Shown in pieces: positions 52,962 to 62,155 of a DNA stretch of 64,000 nt. A program made the position numbers and the translations under genes. Every line of letters begins with the position of its first letter. Positions within the stretch are counted from its first letter, which is position 1. Below the pieces are notes generated by a model, which saw only the letters and a list, made by a program, of their open reading frames with translations, was not told where the DNA came from and made no database searches. Origin of the DNA: Bradyrhizobium agreste (GTDB lineage: Bacteria > Pseudomonadota > Alphaproteobacteria > Rhizobiales > Xanthobacteraceae); contig NZ_JACCHP010000020.1 of NCBI RefSeq assembly GCF_016031625.1, positions 124,001-188,000 on the forward strand, in the 5' to 3' direction.

Positions 52962-53975
52962 CTAGAGGCGGAATTCCTCGCCAAGGTAAAGGCGGCGCAC
53001 GTCCGGATCGGCAACGATCTCATCCGGGGTTCCCTCGGTCAAGATTTCCCCGGCATAGACGATATAGGCACGGTCGGTGAGGCCGAGCGTCTCGCGGACG
53101 TTGTGGTCGGTGATCAGCACGCCGATGCCGCGATTGGTGAGATGGCGGACGAGATCCTGGATGTCGCCGACCGCGATCGGGTCGATGCCGGCGAAGGGCT
53201 CATCGAGCAGCATGTAGTTCGGCCGTGTCGCCAGCGCGCGCGCGATCTCGACGCGGCGGCGCTCACCGCCGGACAGCGCGATCGACGGTGATTTTCGCAG
53301 GCGCGTGATGTTGAACTCATCGAGCAGCGAATCGAGCTGCTGCTCGCGCTTCTTGCGCGAGGGCTCGACCACTTCGAGCACGGCGCGGATGTTCTGCTCG
53401 ACGGTGAGGCCGCGGAAGATCGAGGCTTCCTGCGGCAGATAGCCGATGCCGAGCCGCGCGCGCTGATACATCGGCAGCCTGGTGACGTCGTGGCCATCGA
53501 GCTCGATCGCGCCGCGATCGGCCTTGATCAGGCCGGTGATCATGTAGAACACGGTGGTCTTGCCGGCGCCGTTCGGGCCGAGCAGGCCAACGGCTTCGCC
53601 GCGGCGCACATAGATGCTGACGCCGCGCACCACCTGGCGGCTGCCGAAGGCCTTTTCCACGCTATGCACAGCCAGGAAGCCGGGCCGCTGCAACAGCTGC
53701 GGCCCGCCGGCCCCGTTGGACCTGGCGGCCGTCCGGACCGGATGAACCGCCTGCGGACGCGGCTCGGCCTGATAGTCGGCCTCGTAGTCACCTTCGTAAT
53801 CACCCTGGAACTGGTCGGGCGCGCGCGGCTGGTCGCGCGCAATCGGCGCGTCCCTGACAGGACTGGGCACGAGGCCGCCGACGCTGTCACCGAGCGCAGT
53901 GATGTCCTGGCGGGTAAATCCTGGCCGGCCGCGCTTGGCGGGACGCCGACGGAACATGCTGAAGAGATCGACCAT
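52962..53975 (-). CDS. lptB: LPS export ABC transporter ATP-binding protein LptB with a long N-terminal extension
   Basis: A 337-residue ATPase of the LptB2FG complex that powers LPS movement to the outer membrane. Walker A is GPNGAGKTT, the signature LSGGERRRVEIARAL, and Walker B MLLDEPFAGID. The N-terminal 100 residues precede the ABC domain and are unusual: basic start, then tandem GDYEGDYEADYQAE and Pro/Arg-rich segments. E. coli LptB has only about 240 residues. It lies between lptA and rpoN. Confidence 0.95.
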   Translation of the reverse strand: MVDLFSMFRRRPAKRGRPGFTRQDITALGDSVGGLVPSPVRDAPIARDQPRAPDQFQGDYEGDYEADYQAEPRPQAVHPVRTAARSNGAGGPQLLQRPGFLAVHSVEKAFGSRQVVRGVSIYVRRGEAVGLLGPNGAGKTTVFYMITGLIKADRGAIELDGHDVTRLPMYQRARLGIGYLPQEASIFRGLTVEQNIRAVLEVVEPSRKKREQQLDSLLDEFNITRLRKSPSIALSGGERRRVEIARALATRPNYMLLDEPFAGIDPIAVGDIQDLVRHLTNRGIGVLITDHNVRETLGLTDRAYIVYAGEILTEGTPDEIVADPDVRRLYLGEEFRL

Positions 53976-54211
53976 CCCCGCCTTCTAGCCTTGTGCGTCG
54001 TCTTGCGCGCCGTTCTTGCGCGAAACCCGCGCGATCTGCCGTGCCAGCCTGAGCGATTCGCTGACGCAGCATGGGTGAAGGGATGTCTCATGCCCAGTGA
54101 AACACGCCCGAAAAGCGGCGGACCCCGCTTCGAAAGCCCTGCGCGCTAGATACAGGCTCGCTCGCCAGGCTTCAACCTCGGATCGGGAGCACCCGATCCA
54201 AGTCGTTGAAT

Positions 54212-54928
54212 TCACTTTTGTTTACTTGCGCCGGGCAATTGCAGGGGCGGCGCCGCGCCAGGCTTGCCGCCCTGGCCGCAATCATTGCTGCCGCCCTGCG
54301 GCATCAGGACCTGAACGCCGCGGCCGCTGTCGGATTCCACGCGCGACACGCCGGTGGTCATGTCGACCGTCAGCCGGTCGCCGCGCATCACGTTCTTGCA
54401 CTGCGTCATGACCACCTGGCCGCCCGCGCCCCCGAGCATGGTAATGAGGTTGGTCTTGGTGTCGAACACGGCGGTCTCGCCCGTCACCACCTGGTCCTTC
54501 TGGGTGACTACGACATTGCCGCGCGCCTCGAGCCGCTTGATCGAGGAGCTGCCGCCCGGCCCCGGCTGCGCCGACTGCATCGGCGCGCTCTTGCTCGCCT
54601 TTGCCGCAGGCTGCGGCGCGGCCGGCTTGTCGCCGCCGGACTCATAGAACACCACCAGCGTCTTCGAGGTCATGGTGGTGTCGCCCTGGATGACCTTCAC
54701 ATTGCCGGAGAAGGTCGCCTCCTTCTTCTTGTCGCGCATCTCGAGCGCGGCGGCCTCGATCTGGATCGGCTGATCGCGGTTCTGCGAAAAGCCCTGCATC
54801 GCATTGGGCACGCCCTGCATCGTGCTCTGCGCAAGGGCCGCACCCGTGACGAGCAGCGCGAGGCCTACGGTGAGCGCGACCTTGCTGACAACGGCATCGC
54901 GCGGAAAACGGATCATCATGAAAATCAC
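54212..54928 (-). CDS. lptA: LptA, periplasmic LPS-transport bridge protein
   Basis: A 238-residue OstA-fold protein. The signal peptide is near residues 14-33 (SKVALTVGLALLVTGAALAQ). Beta-jellyroll segments IQIEAAALEMRDKKKEATFS and GNVVVTQKDQVVTGE repeat through the protein; an internal Ala/Pro/Gly-rich insert (about 102-124) is absent from E. coli LptA. The ATG overlaps the lptC stop as ATGA. The gap to lptB (53976-54211) shows no gene. Confidence 0.92.
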   Translation of the reverse strand: MIFMMIRFPRDAVVSKVALTVGLALLVTGAALAQSTMQGVPNAMQGFSQNRDQPIQIEAAALEMRDKKKEATFSGNVKVIQGDTTMTSKTLVVFYESGGDKPAAPQPAAKASKSAPMQSAQPGPGGSSSIKRLEARGNVVVTQKDQVVTGETAVFDTKTNLITMLGGAGGQVVMTQCKNVMRGDRLTVDMTTGVSRVESDSGRGVQVLMPQGGSNDCGQGGKPGAAPPLQLPGASKQK

Positions 54929-55656
54929 TTCGAATTGGCCGACTTGTTCTGGGGCATGCGTGTCTTCGTCGGCGCGGGCTCGGGTGGCGGCGGCTGAACA
55001 GCGGCGGGCTCGTCCAGCTTGTCGAGATGCATCACCACATTGCCCTCGAAGCGGATGACGTCACCGCCTTCGGTAATTCGCAGGCGATCCGCGCTCAGCG
55101 TGCCGTTGGTCAGCTTGACGTCGACGCGCTCGTCCGAGGAGACGGTGCCCTTGCCCATGTCGACGAAGGCCGAGTTCAGCCGCGCCTCATATCCCGTCGA
55201 GGTGCGCAGGAAGATGTCCTTGCGCAGATCGAGCTGCTGCTGCTTGTTGTCGAAGCGGCCGGTGCGTGCATCGAGGAACAGGGTCGATTGATCCTCCATC
55301 AGCACTTTCGCACGGAGGTCATTGAGATCGACATGATCGGGATCGGTGATGTCCTGCGTCGCGGTCTTGGCCCAGAGCTCGTAGGGCCGCTGGTCCGGCG
55401 TGTAGCCGGCGAGGTGCGGCGATTCCATCGTGATCTTGGTGCCCGACACCACCAGATTTCCGGAATCGAGCGGCAGCTTCGGCATCAGCATGCGGAAGGG
55501 ATTGAAGATCGAGACGCCGACGATGACGGCCATGGACAGCAGCACCGCACCCGGCACCGCGATGCGCAGAATCCGCACCATGCGGCTGTGGCGCGCCGCG
55601 CTGGCGAACTTCGCCGCAAGCGCGGCGTCGTAGGTGGGATTCTGGGCCGAGTTCAC
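54925..55656 (-). CDS. lptC: LptC, inner-membrane LPS-transport protein
   Basis: A 243-residue bitopic protein: one membrane helix near residues 30-50 (ILRIAVPGAVLLSMAVIVGV) and a periplasmic OstA-like domain. It links LptB2FG to LptA. The start is GTG at 55656, with AGGA upstream. The C-terminal tail is Pro/Lys rich. It overlaps lptA by 4 nt. Confidence 0.92.
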   Translation of the reverse strand: MNSAQNPTYDAALAAKFASAARHSRMVRILRIAVPGAVLLSMAVIVGVSIFNPFRMLMPKLPLDSGNLVVSGTKITMESPHLAGYTPDQRPYELWAKTATQDITDPDHVDLNDLRAKVLMEDQSTLFLDARTGRFDNKQQQLDLRKDIFLRTSTGYEARLNSAFVDMGKGTVSSDERVDVKLTNGTLSADRLRITEGGDVIRFEGNVVMHLDKLDEPAAVQPPPPEPAPTKTRMPQNKSANSK

Positions 55657-55819
55657 CTGGGTTCCTACTTGCCTGGCTCCTGACGTATTGCTCGCCGCAT
55701 CCAGTCGAGGGGGCGCCCCATTCTATCCGGCGCCGGGCGAATATGCAGCCGGCGACAGGCCGTTACGAAAGTGTCCGAAACGGGGCGGCAACCCCAAGCC
55801 GAACCGCCGCTCAGGGCCT

Positions 55820-56434
55820 TCAGGAGTGCGCGAAAATGTCCTCTTCCGCCCAGCCCTGGAGGTCGAGCAGGGCGCGGGTCGGCAGGAAGTCGAAACAGGC
55901 CTGCGCCAGCTGGCTGCGGCCTTCCCGCACCAGCATGGCGTCGAGCCGCTCGCGCAAGGCATGCAGATGCAGCACGTCGGAGGCGGCGTAGGCGAGCTGC
56001 GGCTCGGACAGACTGTCGGAACCCCAGTCGCTGGACTGCTGCTGCTTGGACAGGTCGATGTTGAGCACCTCGCGGACGAGGTCCTTGAGGCCGTGGCGGT
56101 CGGTGTAGGTGCGGGTCAGGCGGGAGGCAATCTTGGTGCAATAAATCGGCCCGGTCATGACGCCGAAGGTCTGGTACAGCACCGCGATATCGAACCGCGC
56201 GAAATGGAAGATCTTCGTGACGGCCGGATTGGCCAGCAGCGCCTTCAGGTTCGGCGCGTCGGTATGGCCCTTGGGGACCTGCACCACGTCGGCGCTGCCG
56301 TCGCCGGGCGAGAGCTGCACCACGCAGAGCCGGTCGCGATGCGGGTTCAGCCCCATGGTCTCGGTGTCGATCGCCACCGCTCCGGTGTAGCGGGACAGGT
56401 CGGGCAGGTCGCCGCGGTGCAGTCGTACGGTCAT
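55820..56434 (-). CDS. rnd: Ribonuclease D, short form
   Basis: A 204-residue 3'-5' exoribonuclease of the DEDDy group: ExoI VAIDTETMG, ExoII HFARFDIAVL, ExoIII YAASDVLHLHAL. The HRDC domains of E. coli RNase D are absent, as in other alphaproteobacterial short forms. It helps trim tRNA 3' ends. The start at 56434 has GAGG upstream. It precedes lptC after about 160 bp. Confidence 0.92.
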   Translation of the reverse strand: MTVRLHRGDLPDLSRYTGAVAIDTETMGLNPHRDRLCVVQLSPGDGSADVVQVPKGHTDAPNLKALLANPAVTKIFHFARFDIAVLYQTFGVMTGPIYCTKIASRLTRTYTDRHGLKDLVREVLNIDLSKQQQSSDWGSDSLSEPQLAYAASDVLHLHALRERLDAMLVREGRSQLAQACFDFLPTRALLDLQGWAEEDIFAHS

Positions 56435-56541
56435 GAAAACCTCGGGTCGAATGGTAGCGTCGATATCATAGGCCAGTCGAATGAATCGCGGTGTAGCCAG
56501 TCGCGAAAGGTCACGCAAGCGGCCGTGACCTTACGGGCCGG

Positions 56542-57852
56542 TCAGATCGCGGCGAGCATGATGCAGATCATCGCCGCGACCGCGATGCGGCTGGGTCCGT
56601 CCCGGAAAGCATACAGGATCGGATCGTCCGGCATCTCGCGGCGATGCGCCATCATCAGGGCACGGCCGAACCAGTACAGCAGCAGCGGCGTGAGCAGCCA
56701 CAGCATCCAGGGGCGGCTGTAGAGCGGCGTCACCGCCGAGGACGAGACGTAGAGCGAGAACACGGTCACCGCGTTCATGGCGCTTGCCGCCGCCATCGCG
56801 GCGATGACGTTAAGGTCGGTGACGCGATAGTCGCGGTTGGAGGGATCGGCGAGGCCCGCGCTCTCGCGCATGCTGAGCTCGCTGAAGCGCTTGATCAAGG
56901 CGAGCGAGGTGAACACGAACAGCGAGAAGATCAACAGCCATTCCGACAGCACGACGCCGACGCCGATTGCACCGGCGACGATGCGAAGCGTGTAGAGGCC
57001 GGCGAGCGTGACGATGTCGACCAGCATCTTGCGCTTGAGCACGAGCGAATAGGCGATCGTGGTGACGAGATAGAGGCCGAGCACGCCGAGAAACAGCGGC
57101 GAGATGCAGAGGCTGGCGGCGAGCGCGAGCAGCCACAACGCAGGAATGGCCGACAGCGCCGACGAGATCGGCAGATCGCCCGCTGCGAGCGCGCGGTGGC
57201 GCTTGCTCGGATGCTGCCGGTCGGCGGCGAGGTCGAGCAGATCGTTCATCAGATAGGCGCCCGAAGCGCAGGCCGAGAACGCCAGGAAGGCGAGCAGCGC
57301 GTAGTCGAGCGCCGCAGGGCTCAGCTGATGCGCCGTGAGCGCGGGCACGAACACCAGCGTGTTCTTGGCGTATTGATGGACCCGCAGCGCCTTGACCCAG
57401 GTGGTGAGGCCGGCTCTGCGGACCTTCCGATGTTCGATGCGCGCGACGGAGGCACGATCGAACGGCACGCTGCCCGCCGCGAGATCGGCCAGCGTGACGA
57501 CACCATCGAAGCCGAGACGCGCCGCGATTGCCGCGGCATGAGCGGCGAACCGATCCGCGATGAGATAGATCTTCGCCCCGCGCGCCCGTGCTGCCAGCGC
57601 CCGGTTCATCACGTCGGAATCATAGGGCAGATGGGCGTAGTCGATCTCGGCCCGCGCCAGGACCGCCGTGAGCGCCGCCATCCCCGCCCGTCCGCCCGCG
57701 CCGAAGCGCGCCAGCATGTGGCCGGGGCTGGAGAACAGCGCCTCCATCAGCAGCTCGGAACGCAACAGGCCGCCTTCGAGATCGATGACGAGGGTCCGGG
57801 CCGCCGACGGCTCGGACACACCAGGATCGTACTGCGGGGCACGCTGCTCCAT
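56542..57852 (-). CDS. UbiA-family prenyltransferase (DPPR-synthase-like) with a degenerate N-terminal HAD domain
   Basis: A 436-residue membrane protein. Residues 18-125 resemble a HAD phosphatase, but motif I reads DLEGG (Asp24-Glu26) rather than DxDGT, motif II lacks its Ser/Thr, and the Lys and DxxxD parts are missing. The UbiA part from about 150 has NDLLDLAAD (203-211) with KRHRAL, and YSLVLKRKMLVDIVTLAGLY. These suit decaprenyl-phosphate phosphoribosyl synthase (Rv3806c) and its relatives. About eight helices are predicted. DprE1- and DprE2-like genes lie 4 kb away on the same strand. Confidence 0.85.
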   Translation of the reverse strand: MEQRAPQYDPGVSEPSAARTLVIDLEGGLLRSELLMEALFSSPGHMLARFGAGGRAGMAALTAVLARAEIDYAHLPYDSDVMNRALAARARGAKIYLIADRFAAHAAAIAARLGFDGVVTLADLAAGSVPFDRASVARIEHRKVRRAGLTTWVKALRVHQYAKNTLVFVPALTAHQLSPAALDYALLAFLAFSACASGAYLMNDLLDLAADRQHPSKRHRALAAGDLPISSALSAIPALWLLALAASLCISPLFLGVLGLYLVTTIAYSLVLKRKMLVDIVTLAGLYTLRIVAGAIGVGVVLSEWLLIFSLFVFTSLALIKRFSELSMRESAGLADPSNRDYRVTDLNVIAAMAAASAMNAVTVFSLYVSSSAVTPLYSRPWMLWLLTPLLLYWFGRALMMAHRREMPDDPILYAFRDGPSRIAVAAMICIMLAAI

Positions 57853-57984
57853 CCGAAAACGCTCTGACTTGCCGCAACATGGCCGGCATTCGGCCGGGGG
57901 AGCAGGAAATGGACGGCCAACCCTATGGGATCATTCGCTAAAGCCGGCTTAACCCGGGCAGGACTGTGCTTGCTACGGGGAGGG

Positions 57985-58014
57985 TTCAATAATAGCTATT
58001 TCAATAATAGTTAT
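57985..58014 (+). promoter_or_regulatory. Two 15-bp iterons upstream of parD
   Basis: TTCAATAATAGCTAT and TTCAATAATAGTTAT follow each other without gap (57985-57999, 58000-58014) and differ by one base; AATAGCTATT within is also a palindrome. They end 29 bp before the parD ATG and are likely the operator bound by ParD dimers. Confidence 0.7.
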
Positions 58015-58043
58015 TAAGGCATGAGTCATCGGAGAGGCGCGGT

Positions 58044-58301
58044 ATGGCGGTAAGTGCAGACCTCGGCGAAGCCCTTGAAAACTTTGTTACAAAGCTCGTC
58101 GCGTCGGGACGCTATCACTCCAAGAGCGAGGTGCTCAGGGAGGGCGTGCGGCTCATTCAGGAGCGGGAGGCGCGGCTCGCTGCGTTGGATGCAGCAATCG
58201 CGCGCGGGCTCAGCGATGCGGACGCGGGACGGGTCAAATCGCTATCAGAGGTTTTTGACCGGCTCGAAGCGGGATTGGCCGAGAAGGCCGATCGCACGTG
58301 A
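58044..58301 (+). CDS. parD: ParD-family antitoxin
   Basis: An 85-residue antitoxin. The N-terminal ribbon-helix-helix covers about 1-45 (VSADLGEALENFV, SGRYHSKSEVLREGVRLI), and the C-terminal half (REARLAALDAAIARGLSDAD) is the helical toxin-binding region. GGAGAGG lies before the ATG. It overlaps parE by 4 nt, and iterons upstream suggest autoregulation. Confidence 0.93.
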   Translation: MAVSADLGEALENFVTKLVASGRYHSKSEVLREGVRLIQEREARLAALDAAIARGLSDADAGRVKSLSEVFDRLEAGLAEKADRT

Positions 58302-58597
58302 TCGTCGTCCTCACCGCGGAAGCCGAGTCTGACCTCGAGGAGATCGCATCCTACGTTGCCGCGCAAAGCCCGCAAAGCGCACTCACGCTCATCCGTGGAT
58401 TGCGGGACAGATGCGAAACGCTCGCCGATGCACCGCACCGCTACCCCTTGGTGCCGCGCTACGAGCAGAAAGGCATTCGCCGGCGCCCATTCGGGAACTA
58501 TCTGATTTTCTATCGTGTCGGTCGCGATGCCATCGAGGTGATTCACATTCTCCATGGCGCGCGAGATTATGAGCCACTGCTCTTCCCGCCGGACTAG
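58298..58597 (+). CDS. parE: ParE/RelE-superfamily toxin
   Basis: A 99-residue toxin with the ParE fold: VVLTAEAESDLEEIASYVA, RCETLADAPHRYPLVP, and GIRRRPFGNYLIFYRVGRDAIEVIHILHGARD. ParE proteins usually block DNA gyrase; the family also includes RelE-like mRNases. The GTG start overlaps the parD stop. The pair fills the space between the UbiA-like gene and the MFS gene. Confidence 0.93.
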   Translation: MIVVLTAEAESDLEEIASYVAAQSPQSALTLIRGLRDRCETLADAPHRYPLVPRYEQKGIRRRPFGNYLIFYRVGRDAIEVIHILHGARDYEPLLFPPD

Positions 58598-58678
58598 AGC
58601 CTGCTGCAATTCGCCCAGGCGCACCCCATCTATTTCCAGCCCCGCACTATCCTGTCCCCTTACTGCGATCGAGATGTG

Positions 58679-59944
58679 ATGACCGAACAAACGCTCGCTG
58701 CGCCGATCGACGACCAGCGCCCACGCGGATTCTCGCGCTACCAGTCCCTCCTCATCGCGCTGCTGGCGCTGACGCAGTTCACGATCATCCTCGATTTCAT
58801 CATCATGTCGCCGCTCGGCGCCATCCTGATGCCCTCGCTTGGCATCACGGCGGGGCAGTTCGGCGTCGCGGTGTCGGCCTACGCCTTCAGTGCGGGCCTA
58901 TCGGGCATCCTCGCCGCCGGCTTTGCCGATCGTTTCGATCGCAAGCGCCTCCTGCTGTTCTTCTATGTCGGCTTCACGCTGGGCACGCTGCTGTGCGCGG
59001 TGGCGCCGAACTACCACGTGCTGCTGATCGGCCGGATCGTGACCGGATTGTTCGGCGGCGTGATCGGTGCGGTCGTGCTCGCCATCATCACGGACCTGTT
59101 TCCGCTGCAGATGCGCGGCCGCGTGATGGGAATCATCCAGACGGCGTTCGCCGCCAGCCAGGTGCTCGGCGTTCCCGCCGGCCTGTTTCTCGCCAATCAC
59201 TGGAGCTGGCACATCTGCTTCATCGCGATCGTCGTGCTGTCGCTCGTGACGATCGCCGTCATCGCGTTCGCCATGGAGCCGGTCGACGCACATCTGAAGC
59301 TGAAGCAGGACAGAAACCCGTTCCACCATCTGGTCGCCACGGTCGCCGAGCCGCGCTACACCCTGGCCTTCGCCGTCACGACGCTGCTGGCGACCGGCGG
59401 CTACATGCTGATGCCGTTCTCCAGCGCCTACACCGTGCACAATCTCGGCATCGACATCACGCACCTGCCGACGATCTATCTCGTCTCCGGCCTGTTCAGC
59501 ATCGTCACGGGGCCGCTGGTCGGCCGCGCCAGCGACGCGTTCGGCAAATATTCGACCTTCGTGTTCGGCTGCGCCATGACCGTCCTCATGGTGCTGATCT
59601 ACACCCATCTCGGCCACGTCTCGCTGGCGACCGCGATCCTCGTCAACGTGCTGATGTTCGTCGGCATCTTCTCGCGCATGATCCCGTCGCAGGCGCTGAT
59701 GTCGGCGATTCCCGATGCGAGCCAGCGCGGCTCGTTCAGCGCGGTCAGCGCCTCGCTGCAGCAACTCTCCGGCGGGCTCGGCTCGGTGCTCGCCGGCGCG
59801 ATCATCGCGCAAGGCGCGGACGGCGCCCTGCTCCATTTCGATCGGGTCGGCTACGTCGTCGTGACCACCACGATCGTCACGCTGGTGATGATGTATTTCG
59901 TGCAGAAGGCGGTGGCGGAGCGGGCGGGGAAAAGGGGGGTGTGA
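58679..59944 (+). CDS. MFS transporter, drug/H+ antiporter or sugar-efflux type
   Basis: A 421-residue major facilitator with twelve predicted helices. The N-half has the MFS loop motif GFADRFDRKRLL and PAGLFLANHWSW; the family resembles the DHA1/AraJ group. The substrate is unknown. A GTG sits directly before the ATG, and either could serve as start. ParE ends 81 bp upstream. It is on the + strand between minus-strand UbiA and DprE genes. Confidence 0.9.
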   Translation: MTEQTLAAPIDDQRPRGFSRYQSLLIALLALTQFTIILDFIIMSPLGAILMPSLGITAGQFGVAVSAYAFSAGLSGILAAGFADRFDRKRLLLFFYVGFTLGTLLCAVAPNYHVLLIGRIVTGLFGGVIGAVVLAIITDLFPLQMRGRVMGIIQTAFAASQVLGVPAGLFLANHWSWHICFIAIVVLSLVTIAVIAFAMEPVDAHLKLKQDRNPFHHLVATVAEPRYTLAFAVTTLLATGGYMLMPFSSAYTVHNLGIDITHLPTIYLVSGLFSIVTGPLVGRASDAFGKYSTFVFGCAMTVLMVLIYTHLGHVSLATAILVNVLMFVGIFSRMIPSQALMSAIPDASQRGSFSAVSASLQQLSGGLGSVLAGAIIAQGADGALLHFDRVGYVVVTTTIVTLVMMYFVQKAVAERAGKRGV

Positions 59945-60059
59945 GGGGAGAGGACCGATCCGGGCTCCCGGGACCTCCACGCGGCAGCGGCGCGGCGTTC
60001 GCCGCCTGCCATCCGTACCGATCTGAGGTCGCTCTATTTTGGGTCCAAACCCCGCAAAA

Positions 60060-60146
<87 letters not shown>

Positions 60147-60297
60147 ATGCCGTTTGGGGCACGGAGGCGGTTACTACGGTTCGGTGACGCCGTTGTCAAT
60201 TCATGCGTGAGGCCGGGGTCGGGATGCCGATTGCGCATCGCAAAACGGCCCGATACAAGCCTGACACGACGCACTCTTTTCCGCAGGAACGGCTCCC

Positions 60298-61263
60298 ATG
60301 GCATCGAATCTGGACACGCTCGTCACGGTTTTCGGCGGATCGGGGTTTTTGGGCCGCAGCGTGGTCCGCGCCCTGTGCAAGCGGGATTACCGGGTCCGGG
60401 TTGCGGTGCGGCGGCCGGAACTCGCCGGATACCTCCAGCCGCTCGGCCGGGTCGGGCAGGTCCACACCGTCCAGGCGAATCTGCGCTATCCGGCCTCGGT
60501 CGAGGCGGCGCTGCGTGATTCGCATGTCGTGATCAACCTCGTCGGCGTGCTCACCGAGAGCGGCGCGCAGACGTTTGACGCCGTCCAGTCCAAGGGCGCC
60601 GAGACCGTCGCCAAGGCGGCGGCCGCCGCAGGTAGCACGCTGGTGCATGTCTCGGCGATCGGGGCCGATGCGCAATCGCCCTCGCGCTATGCCAGGACCA
60701 AGGCGGCCGGCGAAGCGGCGGTCCTCGCCGCGGTTTCCTCCGCCACGATCTTCCGCCCCTCCGTGATGTTCGGCCCGGAGGACCAGTTCACCAACCGCTT
60801 TGCCGCACTGGCCCGGATGTCGCCGGTGCTGCCCCTAATCGGGGGCGAGACGAAGATGCAGCCGGTCTATGTCGGCGACGTGGCCAGCGCGATCGCCGAT
60901 GCGGCCGACGGCAAGGCCAAGGCGGGCGCCACTTACGAGCTCGGCGGGCCGGAAGTGCTGACCATGCGCGAGATCATCGAGACCATCCTCGAAATCACCG
61001 ACCGCAAGCGGATGCTGGTGCCGCTGTCGTTCGGCCTCGCCCGCGTCCAGGCGGCCTTCCTGCAATTCGCGCCTGGCGCGTTCAAGCTGACGTCGGACCA
61101 GGTCACGCTGCTCGAGCGCGACAATGTCGTGTCGGAGGCAGCCAAGGCGGCCGGGCTGACGCTGGAAGGCCTCGGCATCACGCCCGATTCGCTGGAGGCG
61201 ATCGCCCCGCAATATCTCTGGCGCTTCCGCGCCGCAGGGCAGTTCCAGCGCATGAGCGTGTGA
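60298..61263 (+). CDS. NDUFA9-like atypical SDR / complex I NDUFA9 subunit family protein
   Basis: A 321-residue NAD(P)-binding protein. The Rossmann motif is TVFGGSGFLGRSVV near residue 10; later segments VINLVGVL, HVSAIGAD and YARTKAAGE (with the YxxxK region degenerate) are of the NDUFA9/NmrA type. In mitochondria the homologue is a structural complex I subunit; the bacterial role may be in respiratory assembly or quinone metabolism. It precedes the DprE-like pair and is on the opposite strand. Confidence 0.88.
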   Translation: MASNLDTLVTVFGGSGFLGRSVVRALCKRDYRVRVAVRRPELAGYLQPLGRVGQVHTVQANLRYPASVEAALRDSHVVINLVGVLTESGAQTFDAVQSKGAETVAKAAAAAGSTLVHVSAIGADAQSPSRYARTKAAGEAAVLAAVSSATIFRPSVMFGPEDQFTNRFAALARMSPVLPLIGGETKMQPVYVGDVASAIADAADGKAKAGATYELGGPEVLTMREIIETILEITDRKRMLVPLSFGLARVQAAFLQFAPGAFKLTSDQVTLLERDNVVSEAAKAAGLTLEGLGITPDSLEAIAPQYLWRFRAAGQFQRMSV

Positions 61264-61280
61264 AGCGCCTCTCTATCCAT

Positions 61281-61366
61281 CGTCATGCCCGGGCTTGACC
61301 CGGGCATCCACGTATCGCTGCAGTCGCGGATGCGCGTGGATGGCCGGGTCAAGCCCGGCCATGACG
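61281..61366. repeat. CGTCATGCCCGGGC palindromic repeat (copy 3)
   Basis: The ends CGTCATGCCCGGGCTTGACC and GGTCAAGCCCGGCCATGACG are inverted, with inner GGGCATCCACG and CGTGGATGGCC. It lies between the convergent NDUFA9-like and DprE2-like genes and may help terminate both. Confidence 0.88.
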
Positions 61367-61411
61367 AGGACGAGCGTCGCCAGGGAGCGCGCCAACGGAG
61401 CGGCAACAGCG

Positions 61412-62152
61412 TCAAAACTTCAACTTCTTGAACACCGCTTCCGGCAGCGTCTTGATGATCAGCATCACGAGGCGCCATTTCGCGCTGACATAGACGATGT
61501 CGGTCTTGTTCTCGACGGCGCGAAGGATCGCATCGCCGACGACGGGGGCTTCGACGGTGAGCGGGCCGATCAGCTTCATGCCTTCCGTCATCCTGGTGCG
61601 GACGAAGCCGGGCTTGACCGTAACGACATGGACGCCGCCCCGGCTGGCGCGGGCGCGCAGGCCGGACAGGAAGGCGGAGAAGCCGGCCTTGGCCGAGCCA
61701 TAGACGTAGTTGGAGGCGCGGCCGCGATCACCGGCAACCGAGGACACACCGACCAGCGTGCCGCTGCCGCGGCTTAGGAACTTTTCCGCGAACAGTCCGA
61801 GGATCAGCGCCGGGCCCTCGTAGTTGGAGCGCATGATCGCGGTGGCGTGGGCGAGATCGCTCTGCGCGCTCTCTTGCACACCGAGCAAGCCGACGATCGA
61901 GACGACGACATCGGGCAACGCGGGAAGGCCGGCGACGAAGCCCTCGAAAGAGGCGGTGTCGAGCACGTCGAATTTGTGGAGACCGACCTCGATATTGTAG
62001 CGTGCGCGCAGATCGGCGGCGTCAGGCTCCAGCGCGGCGACATCGCGGCCGGCGAGCCCCACGTCGTATCCCGCTCTGGCAAAGGCGCGCGCCGCGGCGC
62101 GGCCGATGTCGGATGAGCCGCCCAGCACCAGTACAGACTTGCGCGACGTCAC
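61412..62152 (-). CDS. DprE2-like SDR, decaprenylphospho-2-keto-D-erythro-pentose reductase type
   Basis: A 246-residue short-chain dehydrogenase. The cofactor motif GGSSDIG (11-17), the catalytic Ser137/Ser138 and Y151-x3-K155 (YGSAK) are all present. The C-terminal segment VYVSAKWRLVMLIIKTLPEAV is typical of DprE2. In mycobacteria it reduces the 2-keto intermediate made by DprE1 to decaprenylphosphoryl-D-arabinose. The GTG start lies 3 bp after the DprE1-like stop, so the two form an operon. Confidence 0.87.
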   Translation of the reverse strand: MTSRKSVLVLGGSSDIGRAAARAFARAGYDVGLAGRDVAALEPDAADLRARYNIEVGLHKFDVLDTASFEGFVAGLPALPDVVVSIVGLLGVQESAQSDLAHATAIMRSNYEGPALILGLFAEKFLSRGSGTLVGVSSVAGDRGRASNYVYGSAKAGFSAFLSGLRARASRGGVHVVTVKPGFVRTRMTEGMKLIGPLTVEAPVVGDAILRAVENKTDIVYVSAKWRLVMLIIKTLPEAVFKKLKF

Positions 62153-62155
62153 GGC

